A stretch of DNA of 64,000 nt from contig NC_030851.1 in assembly GCF_000208745.1 (NCBI RefSeq), forward strand, positions 9,769,387-9,833,386, given 5' to 3'. Below, in pieces: positions 35,400 to 44,276 of the stretch. This DNA comes from Theobroma cacao (taxonomy: Eukaryota; Streptophyta; Magnoliopsida; Malvales; Malvaceae). The translations under genes and the position numbers were made by a program. The first letter of the stretch is position 1. Every line of letters begins with the position of its first letter. Under the pieces are notes generated by a model. That model searched no databases. It saw only the letters and a program-made list of their open reading frames with translations, and was not told the DNA's origin.

Positions 35400-35800
35400 A
35401 TATGAATTTAAAAATGATGTTGGCATTAGAAATTTTAAATCGAACCTGTTTTGAGATAAGTTGAGCGTAGATCAAGTTTAAGAATTTCAATTTTTAAATC
35501 AAACTTGTTGTGAGATAGGTCGAGCTTAGATCAAGTCTAGGAATTTTAATTTTTAAATCAAACTTATTTGGAGATAGGTCAAGCCTAGATTAAGTTTAGA
35601 AATTTCAGTTTTTAAATCAAACCTACTTTGAGATAGGTTGTGCTTAAATCAAACTTAGAAATTTCATTTTTTCTTTCTTTCTTTCTTTTTTTTTTCAAAC
35701 CTAGGTCAAGCCTAGGGATTTCGTGTTATTAATCAAACTTGTTTTGTGATAGGTCAAGCCTAGATCAAATTGCTGAAATCAAACTTGCCTCAAGATGAAT
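35400..35800 (+). repeat. Second tandem array, about 6 x 62 bp
   Basis: The unit contains AAATCAAACTTGTTTTGAGA and TAGGTCAAGCCTAGATCAAG. About six diverged copies are seen, unrelated in sequence to the preceding 61-bp array. A T-rich run (35,668-35,693) interrupts the fifth. Confidence 0.85.
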
Positions 35801-35850
35801 CGAATACGGTGTCTACGTCTTTGCACTATTCTTGATTCTCAAGAATGTAC

Positions 35851-35863
35851 AAAAAAGGGCAAT
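35851..35863 (+). other. Polypurine tract of gypsy-1
   Basis: AAAAAAGGGCAAT lies directly before the 3' LTR start TGTAGACACC, the expected place for plus-strand priming. Confidence 0.75.
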
Positions 35864-38563
35864 TGTAGACACCTATTCTTCAAAAATAAAAATAAATAAT
35901 AATGTAATATAATAAAAACTAAAAAATAAAAAAATAAGAAATAAATTTAAAATAATAATAATAAATAAAAAAAGAGAGAATAAGGAAAGGACTGAGCGTA
36001 TGCTTAACCATTCTTCCCCAGTTAAACGTGGCAGAGCATTTAATGCCTTTGGGAAAGGGAAAAATGAACCTCCGACTACCAACCCCTCTTGTGCCAGAGC
36101 CTTCACCTCTGGATTGTCCAATATTTTGGACAATCCAACTTTTAAAAGGGATTCTCAAACAAACAAAAGGGGGAGATTTTTGAAAAATCAGAAAATGTTT
36201 CAAAAAAATTTAAAAGAAAGACCCAATCTTTCATAAACAAAAAACCAGATTCAAACCACAAACAAAGATATTCCAAACCAAAAAAATCATATCCAACAAC
36301 AACTAAAAATCCCATCTTCTTCAAACAAAATCCAACAATCAAAAACAAAAAAAAATCCTAAACTACCAGTAAACTACCACAACCATAATCAAAGAAAAAT
36401 AAAAAATTACAACCAAACAAAAACCAAAAAAATAATAATAAAAAAAGCCAGATCTGAAAGTTGTCACATGGGTTGGTGATAGGGAAGGTGAGTTAGGGGT
36501 GTGGCTTTTAGGAGTTTGAGAGAGAGAAAAGGTGGATCGACAGCAAAGAAAAAGGAAAAAAAAAAGAGAAGAAGGAAGAGAAAGAGAAAAAGAGAAAAAA
36601 GGACACTGACGAAGAGAAAGAGAGAAAAAAAAAGAGAACAAGAAAAAGAAGAAAGNGAGAAAAGGGAGGAAGAGAAAGAGAAGGAAGGGAAAAAGAAAGA
36701 AAAAAGAGAAAGAGAAAGGAAGGGAAGAAAAAGAAAAGGAAGGAAAGAAAAAAATTATAGAAAGAGGGGAGAGGAAAGACAAAGAGAGAAAGTGAAAGGA
36801 GAAAAAAAAAAGAGGGCTTATATACCCAAGCACAGTGACGTGCTAAATGGTGCCGTTTTGGGTACCGCTTGGAATGTACAAACAAGCACCAAACGGTTTG
36901 CTTTGGGGTGCAGCAGGCTTGGGCTTTCTGTGAGCTTGCAAAACTGGGCCAACCTTAGTCCAGTAAGGTATAATTTTTCTCTTTTGTTTGGATTTGTTTT
37001 AGTTGATATTACGTCTAGCCCATCTTGTTTAATTAAAATGTATTTATTTCTCTAGGAAAAGAATATATATATATATATATATAATATGAATATTTATTTT
37101 AGTGTTAGAAAATCAAAACAGACAAAAAAATCAACCAAAAAAAATAATAATAATAATAATAATAATAAGTGAATGAGAAGGATAGGATAAAAAAAGAAGA
37201 AACATTTATATTATAATTATATTTAGATACTCGTAAATATAATAAATAAAAATACATTATGTAAATATAATTATTATAAAAAATGAAATTATTATTTTGA
37301 GTAATACGATGATAGAATTCCACTTAAAAAGGGTAAAGAGTTGCCTCCTTCAGGTGGATTTCTTAAGTGCGGAGTTCGAGATGGATTTTTACCGAAACGT
37401 CAGGATAAATCCGAATTTTATACTCCAATACCCGTTAACTCAAATAATCGTTGTTAAAAAATAATATATATTAGAAAAAAATAAATTTACATAATGTTCG
37501 AGACAGATTTTTACCAAAGCATCAGGATAAATCCAAATTCTATACTCTAATACCCATTAACTCAAATAATTATTGTAAAAATATATATATATATATTAGA
37601 AAAAATAAATTTAGATAATGTTGCATTTAAATCTAAATTAATGTAGTTAGTTAATTAGCTTAAACAAACATCACTAAATAAAGTTACTTCAACCATTAAA
37701 AAATAATTAATTGTTTATTTGATAAAATATATAGTTAAGTAAAATATATTAATCCATAATGTTAGTTAAAGAATATAGATTTAAATAGAAAGCTCTAAAC
37801 CCTAAAAAATAATATATAATTAAAAATAATAATAAACAATAATAAATATATGAACAATATGATAAATCACCCTAAATTATTAAACATATTATTGCATGAA
37901 TAACGAACCAACTAAATTAATAAACGCATTCATGTAGATATCATCATTTTATCCTATCATAGCATGTCACGTTTATCTTGTTAATGGGACGGGAATTTCG
38001 ATGATGGAATTTCCTCGAAAAGCTCGTAGAGACGAGTTCTTCCCGACATATCCTTAGGTGAAGAAAACTTCGATACTTCACCAAAGCATTGAGATGGTCT
38101 ACGAACGGTTTTCAAATAAAAGATTGCCGACCTCATCATTTAAAATTGAACAAATCATAACATCATTTTACAATTGTATCATGTGCATCTGTGAAATCGA
38201 ATAAAATACTCAATCAGCTAATATAATAAAGAATTAATTAACAATCAAGGATTAAGGAAATATAGGAATAAAATCATGGGTAGGTTACGATAAGATACCT
38301 TAAGATTAAATGGTACCATTTGTGGAATGGGCGCCACGGAGGTACTAACCCTTTTTTGTGCTTAACCGCACTTTCGAACCTATTTCTAAAAATTGTAGAC
38401 CAATTCTCGTTCTTTCGACGAACCTAAAATTAATTTAGGATTTTGTTGAACAAAACAAATTTATTAGATGGCCAATCACACTTAGGTAGAAAAAAGATTG
38501 GTGGCGAATCTCTAAGTTAACCACATCTAGCGGTCAGGTTTCCGGACCCGACACGTTACGACA
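35864..38563 (+). mobile_element. 3' LTR of gypsy-1 (complete, 2.7 kb)
   Basis: It runs from TGTAGACACCTATTCTTC to CACGTTACGACA. It aligns with the 5' LTR from 36,281 on and with the inverted solo LTR. It carries a GA-rich tract, a TAATAA microsatellite (37,143-37,169) and two direct copies of a GAGA(T/C)(G/A)GATTTTTACC block. On its minus strand it holds a TATA-like GGGTATATAAGCCC followed by a CT-rich leader. One ambiguous base is at 36,656. Confidence 0.88.
36800..36900 (-). promoter_or_regulatory. Antisense promoter-like module in the gypsy LTR
   Basis: On the minus strand: CCAAGCGGTACCCAAAACGG, then GCACGTCACTGTGCTTGG, then GGGTATATAAGCCC, then a long pyrimidine leader. The order GC-box-like element, TATA box, CT-rich leader is that of a plant core promoter but points against gag. 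The 5' LTR copy has the same layout with a mutated TATA (GGGCATATAGGCC, near 23,408). Activity is inferred only. Confidence 0.4.
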
Positions 38564-39059
38564 AAAGAAAAGAAAGTAGAGAAAATATGCAAAAAATAGA
38601 AAAGAGGAGATTAAAGGCTTGGTGTGTTTTGTTACTGAGGTAGGGAGGCTATATATATAAGTAGAAAATGAAGTGAACGTTGCAACAAATCAGTGAGAAA
38701 AACCTGGTCAGCAGGTATACTTAGTCAGGTAAACGTTGCTGCAAATCAATAGACTTAGGAAAACTTGGTCAATATGGTAGAGTTTGAGTTTGATTCAATC
38801 AAAGGTTGAGAAAGTTTAAAAAAAGTTAAAGCAAAGGTACAAAAATTCACTTAGGCCTAGCCCACGTGTATACTTGCACTTAAGGGGGGACTTTGAAATT
38901 TTTCAAGACCTAACCTGATCTTGTGTGCGTACGAGCCCACTCCTTTTTCTTCTTTGCGACAAGCCCACAATAAGTTTGCTTATTTAAAACACTCACAATT
39001 TTATGTATCTCAACAATGTGAAATATTTAAAACTTATGTACTACACTATTTTTCCAACA
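38564..39059 (-). mobile_element. Second copia-1 LTR, cut by gypsy-1 and abutting the BAHD remnant
   Basis: It starts TGTTGGAAAAATAGTG at 39,059 on the minus strand and aligns with 17,921-18,280. It then continues leftward past that copy's end with CTTATATATATAGCC, a TATA box, and a leader that ends abruptly at the gypsy LTR (38,563). It is therefore the more complete LTR copy, interrupted in the transcribed part. Its right edge touches truncated BAHD coding sequence directly. Confidence 0.78.
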
Positions 39060-39060
39060 T

Positions 39061-40191
39061 CAATCACCCGGCAAGCCTTATATCCATTACATAGATGGTG
39101 ACTTTGTCACCTTCACGGTTGTTGAATCCGCTGCAGATTTCAACCCTGTCAAAGCCAATTATCCGCGAGATGTTAAATTGTTACATCCCTTTGTACCTTA
39201 GCTGCCACCGGCACGTGTAACCAAAGATGGCATTCGCGTGATCCCCATCATACCCTTTCAAGTCTGCATTTGCATCGGGTTAACTTATTGCCATGTAGTT
39301 GGTGATGGGAAGTCGTTCATGAATTTTACGAGGTCTTGGGCATCTGTTTGTAGGTCGGGTGGTGACTTAACCTGTCTTGAAAATTCACTTCCTTTGAATA
39401 ACAAAGACGTGATCAAGGATCCCAGTGGCATAGCGTTGGTTCCGTTGAAGGATTATTGGCATTGGGTATCATCCTCTAGTGAGAATTCAGGCCCTACCTA
39501 TGCTATAGCAGAAGACAAGGTTCGAGCCACATTTGTGTTGGGTGGAGCCCATGCTGCGAGACTAAAGCATTTGGTCATGGGACAGTGCGGGGCGGGTGTC
39601 GAGTCAGAGCAATTGCACATATCAACATTTGTGGTGACATGTGCCTTCATATGGATTTGTTTGATGAAATCAAAAGAGAGTGCTACTAACAATTTATCAC
39701 GAGATGATGATGATGATGATAAGTTTTACTACTTGCTTTTTTCATTTGATGGCCGGAACCGCTTGGAATTTTCGGTACCAACAGCATACTTTGGGAATTG
39801 TTTAAAACCGGGCATTGTTGAAGTTAAGAAAAGTGAGCTAATAGGAGAAAATGGAGTTCTTTTGGCTGCGAAAGTTATTGGAAACAAAATTAAAGAAATG
39901 GAGAGAAGTGGTTTGAGAGGTGCAGAGCATTGGATACCAACTCTCGTGGAACGAATTAAATAAAGGCGTCTTACTGCAGTTGCTGGATTGCCAAAATTCC
40001 ACGTCTATGATAAGGATTTTGGGTGGGGAAGGCCTTGTAAGGTTGAGCTTACTCACATAGATAATGATGGAGCTATATCTTTGGCAGAGTGCAGGGATGA
40101 GCCAAGAGGAATTGAGATTGGGTTAGCTTTAAACAAGAATCAAATGGATGAATTCATTACTATTTTTGAGCAAAGTTTGAAGCTCCTTTGA
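39061..40191 (+). pseudogene. BAHD acyltransferase pseudogene (malonyl/aromatic type), 5'-truncated
   Basis: One plus frame reads from PGKPYIHYIDGDFVTFTVVE to IFEQSLKLL and the TGA at 40,191. It shows CHVVGDGKSF (39,289-39,318), the HxxxD catalytic motif. YFGNC (39,790) is typical of the flavonoid/anthocyanin acyltransferase clade. DKDFGWGRPCKVE (about 40,006-40,045) is the DFGWG motif. The family uses acyl-CoA to acylate (often malonylate) glycosides in the cytosol. Family length is about 450-470 residues, but here about 377 codons remain and roughly 80 N-terminal ones are missing at the LTR edge. Two in-frame stops occur: TAG at 39,199 (VP*LPP, where Gln is usual) and TAA at 39,961 (ERIK*RR). 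The rest is in one uninterrupted frame, so inactivation looks fairly recent. The exact substrate cannot be told. Confidence 0.9.
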
Positions 40192-41276
40192 TTTGAGCTT
40201 TTATAGTTACATTTGTTCACTTTCCAACACAGCGTTGGATACTTGAATGTCAAGTGCTGTGTTTTATGACTTTATCCATGGCAAGCATATATATCATTGT
40301 ACTGGAATCATGTCTTGCTAATTGCTATTTCCTAGAGAATTCTCTAGTAAAACAAATAAATAAATAAATAAATAAAATTTTTTATTATTTTTATCTCAAG
40401 TACCTAAATTTCTTTTAGGTCAAGTGTGACACTGACATTTTTTTGTCTAAAAATGAAAATCAGCAACCTTGTTGAAGAACCAACTTGGGTAGAACCAAAG
40501 GCACCATTTCCTTATTAAATCTTTCTCCTTTTAAGTAAAGATGGAAAATTCTCCTTCATCCCTGGATGGTCAGAATGAAAACCGTGGAAGAAACAAATGG
40601 AACTCATGTTTCAACTCAAACCAGGTTTGGTTTTCAACTGTGTAGCTTCTTTATTGTATTTACATTTTATAATTGTTTGCCTCTGATTCCAAATAGAGAT
40701 TAAAGATTCTTATAAAAGTTAATCCATATCTGGGTTCCCCTTTTTTTATCGAAAGGCTAGGGCGGAGCAATTGCACGTTGCGGTGGGAAGAAACAGAAAT
40801 TCATCCACGTATATATAGGGCGTTGATCTGATTTCATCTTTTCACTCCCCTTGAGACTATCGTATTGGCAATTAAAACTCACTCAGTTCCAATCTTTTTT
40901 ATTCTTTTTTTCAAATTATATATTAAACATTATTTCTGTTTTTTTTATTTTCAAAAAAAATTTCATATTTATTTTTACTGTTGTGATGTTAATATTTAAA
41001 ATAAAATACTCTTATCTTTTAATTTTTATCATAATTTCATGTGAATTCATTAATTTTTAAAATAAATAATTGTTTTAAAAAAAAATCTTCTACCTGACAC
41101 ATAAAATTTATCGTTAGTCAATCGTTAATGTTTCTTTTAATTGTAGTAATATTGTAAAAATAATTTTACTTATCATTAATTTTAAAAATTATTATTATAT
41201 ATATTATATTTTTTATTTTTAAAATTTTTTTCTCTCTTTTGCTAAAACAAATTCTCTTAAGCCACTCCACGGCAAG
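40192..41276. other. Intergenic, AT-rich
   Basis: BAHD 3' flank, including an AAAT microsatellite (40,353-40,378) and very T/A-rich DNA at 40,890-41,230. No gene is seen. Confidence 0.6.
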
Positions 41277-41560
41277 CGGTGCTCTTCTGAGAACACGATC
41301 TGGTGTTCCTCAAAAAACGAGAGCACCGATCTAGTGCTCCACAGCGGAAGGAGAACATCTATATGGTGCTCCTAAGGGAGATTGATGCTCTCCCAAGGGA
41401 GGGGACCACCCTTGGGAGCACTAATCTGGTGCTCCCCACCCATGGGAGCATTAAGAGAGGAGCACTAGATTAGTGCTTCCCAGGAAACACCATTTGGTGC
41501 ACCCTTCCCTTGGGAGCATCAGATCGGTGTTTTTTTCTTTTGGGAGCACTTGTCGTGAGG
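41277..41560. repeat. Cluster of GGGAGCAC/GTGCTCCC palindromes
   Basis: About eight imperfect inverted or direct copies of a motif such as GGGAGCACTAATCTGGTGCT occur within 280 bp. Examples are GAGCACCGATCTAGTGCTCC (41,321-41,340) and GGGAGCACTAATCTGGTGCT (41,414-41,433), with others at about 41,295, 41,352, 41,376, 41,444, 41,489 and 41,513. The cluster is GC-rich in an AT-rich setting and can fold into several short hairpins. I do not know the family. Confidence 0.7.
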
Positions 41561-42100
41561 TGATCGGTCGACGAAAGTGTCATGGGCTAGTCACATTATT
41601 TGAAAAAAAAAATAGTATTTTTATTTTTTTTATTAACTTTTAAGTTCCTTTATTCATTTTGAAAATGATTGAATTCACGTGAAATTTGAATTAAAACTTA
41701 AACATCTAGGTATTCTATCCTAATATTTATAAAAAAATTAATATTTTATATATTATAATCAAAATAATTGAAATAAAGACAATCAAAATTTAAGGGAGGG
41801 ATACGTCCATATCTCAACATATTTTAATTGACAGATACGTCCTCGGCTAAGTAGTTTAATTCCGGAGACGCCCTTTTCTCTCTGCCCCCAAGTACTGGCA
41901 CTGCTAGCAGATGAGAGCGATCAGAGAAGCGACACGACGGCGATAATTATCGTAGATGTGGTAGACCCCACTAAGAATTTGCCAAGTGGAATCTGACGTC
42001 AGATTATCTTTTCTAGTTTAGTTCAAGGAGAGAATTATATGGGTTTGGCGGCCTTGGCTGCTGGCTGGCTGGCTGGCTCCAATAATAATAACAGAAGATT
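41561..42100. other. DGK upstream intergenic region
   Basis: AT-rich at first, then GC-richer from 41,860. A GCTGGCTGGCTGGCTGGCTC microrepeat lies at about 42,058. The promoter of the downstream kinase is expected here, but no clear TATA box was identified. Confidence 0.45.
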
Positions 42101-43064
42101 CAGTGCTTTCCTCCCCTTTCCCCTCACACGTTTTTACACTCTGAAAGGCGAAAGCCCTCAAAAATCAAATTCCAAACAGGGAAGATCCCTGGTAATTTCC
42201 TTCGATTCCTTAACCTAACATTTATTCACGTTATAAATAACATAAAATAAATCTCCACGGAACAAGTCAAGTCTCTCCTTTTACATCTCCTCTTTAAACG
42301 TTTTATACAAATTTCAGATCCCGAGTTAATGAACTAGAAAACTGTTTATTAATCCGAAAGCCCAAAAACAAAAGAAAAAAAAAAAAGGTTCCAAAGCAGA
42401 TCTCTTCTAATTCATTTGCCAGGTATCTTCAAATATCTCTTTTTCAATCGAATTTCATCTTGTAATTGCAACGATCAACATCATTTCTTTGTTTAGCAAG
42501 CAAACGAATCTCTTTTTACTGTTTGGAATCTTCTTTGTTATTCTCGTTCTCAAACAGCGAAAATGTTTGTCAAAGCTTCCGCTCAACGGTTTGCCAAATA
42601 CCGTTGAGTACATTTTTGCTTCTTTCTTTTTCTTGTTTGCAATGGTTGTGTTGTTGGTGTACATTTTTCGTGTTTGTTACAATTCCTGAGTTCGAATGTT
42701 ATAATTTCTTTTAGTATTTTGACTTAAGCTTTGGAGAGCGTTGACTCTGCTAGAAGCTTTCTTTCTGATTTGAACTTTTTTTCCTTCTAATCATTTAAAT
42801 ATTGATAAATAGCTAACGGTATGATTGACAAGTAATTCAAGATGGTATAATCAATCTCATTGTTGTTATTTTTCGGTGAATGAGCTTCTGGAAATAAGAT
42901 ATGCAAGGACCCTAGATAACAAACCATATTATTCTTTTGATTATAATTAGTAATTTTTTTTCTTGCTGCATCATGGTTATGTTATTTTTTTAGCCGTTGT
43001 AATTTTCTGTTATGCCTTGATTTTGATGATCAATGATCATTTGATAAAGCAGTTGGGCTCGACA
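42101..43064 (+). other. DGK 5' untranslated region with probable intron
   Basis: CTTTCCTCCCCTTTCCCCTC and the following AAAGCCCTCAAAAATC look like a transcript leader. GATCCCTG|GTAATTTCC (donor at 42,192) and TTATTTTTTTAG|CCG (acceptor ending 42,993) would remove an intron of about 800 bp, leaving a leader exon to the ATG at 43,065. Short ORFs at 42,455-42,714 lie within this intron. The splice choice is inferred. Confidence 0.45.
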
Positions 43065-44236
43065 ATGGCGGAATCTAACTCTGAGTCCGACTTCTTGAAG
43101 AAATTCTACATCCCTACATATATATTCATTGATGAAACAAAAATCTCTGATGTTCCCGATGCACCTGAATTTCCAGTGCTAGTTTTTATCAACTCCAAAA
43201 GTGGCGGTCAGTTAGGTGGGGATCTTCTTAAAACATATAAAACTGTCCTCAATGAACATCAGGTACTTCTAGTTTTGTACGATGCATGCTTGGATAGTTG
43301 CTTTGATGCTGATCTTGGTCTGACTATTTTTCAGGTTTTCGATGTGGAGGAAGAGGCTCCTGATAAGGTGCTTCGTAGAGTTTACATCAGACTAGAAAAG
43401 CTGAAACAAGAAAACGATGAATTTGCCACAAAGATTCATGAGAACTTAAGAATAATTGTAAGTTGAGCCCGATAACTTACAGGCCTATCTTTCTTGCATG
43501 AGGCTATAAATAACAAGGACCTGCAGTTCAGGTATTGTTAGTTTTTTGTTTGTCACCTTACATGTAAATTGATCTTTAGGTTGCTGGTGGTGATGGGACA
43601 GCTGGCTGGCTTCTGGGGGTCGTCTGTGATCTTAAATTGCAGCATCCACCTCCAATTGCTACAGTTCCTTTGGGAACTGGTAACAATCTGCCATTTTCGT
43701 TTGGCTGGGTAAGAATCTGCTTGCTTTTATTTGTTGTAATCAAGTAACAAAATGAGGGTTAAACTGTCTTGACATGTTTTCTTACATAGAACAATCTAGG
43801 AGAATGAATAAGTGGCCATGCTGTCATCTTTTGGGCACAACATGCTCTTAGTTGGCTTGGTAGTGTTTGAATTTTCTACATCTCAGTTTCTTTTCTTGTT
43901 ATCTTTTCTAATATGGAGCTGAGCAAGTTCACACTCTAGTCAAACAATATCCACAGAGCCCTCTGCTTCAGTAAAATTTTTGAATGTTTGCTGAACGTTC
44001 TTCCAATTCTTGATTGGCACTGCAATAGACCATAGGAATTCGACGGAGCTCTCTTTATCATAAATAATCTCCATCACATTTACAAGCTATTCAGTGCTTG
44101 TCTAACTTGCAGTTTTCTAAATTACAGGGAAAGAAGAATCCTGGGACTGATCGTAATTCTGTAGTGTCATTCTTGGAACAAGTAATGAAAGCAAAGGAAA
44201 TGAAAATAGACAAGTAATGTAGTTGACATACTCCTC

Positions 44237-44276
<40 letters not shown>

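Larger units (their letters stand above)
22691..38563 (+). mobile_element. Ty3/gypsy Tat/Ogre-like element (gypsy-1), gag only
   Basis: A truncated 5' LTR (22,691-25,128) is followed by a primer-binding-site-like TTGGCGACTCCGCTAAGGA. A non-coding leader, gag-like ORFs on plus (28,571-31,410), a long non-coding tract and tandem repeats come next. Then there is a polypurine tract and a complete 3' LTR (35,864-38,563). Gag resembles the gag-pro-like proteins of Tat/Ogre elements. No protease, RT, RNase H or integrase was found, so this is a non-autonomous, gag-bearing derivative or a large internal deletion. An inverted solo LTR of the same family sits inside the leader (25,463-27,480). Confidence 0.8.
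17921..39059 (-). mobile_element. Ty1/copia element (copia-1), split by a nested gypsy element
   Basis: A minus-strand copia gag-pol (22,690 to 18,839) is followed by a polypurine tract and a 3' LTR fragment (18,280 to 17,921). A second, same-oriented LTR copy lies at 39,059 to 38,564. The simplest reading is that the gypsy element at 22,691-38,563 inserted into the copia 5' LTR and that a deletion later removed the rest of that LTR, the primer-binding site and the gypsy left edge. LTR starts are TGTTAGAAAAATAG and TGTTGGAAAAATAG. No matching target-site duplication is left, consistent with later rearrangement. The alternative is two independent insertions of the same family. Confidence 0.6.

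Noticed and set aside
36363..37055. Equivalent ORFs in the 3' LTR, including one running through an N
   Set aside because: Same low-complexity tract of the LTR, not a gene.
42455..42714. Short ORFs on both strands upstream of DGK
   Set aside because: They fall in the probable 5'UTR intron and have no family resemblance.
42963..43064. Upstream extension of DGK from a TTG codon, giving a hydrophobic N-terminus
   Set aside because: There is no ATG in that extension before Met-Ile-Asn-Asp, a strong T-rich acceptor lies within it (TTTTTTTAG at 42,993), and the family N-terminus fits the ATG at 43,065.
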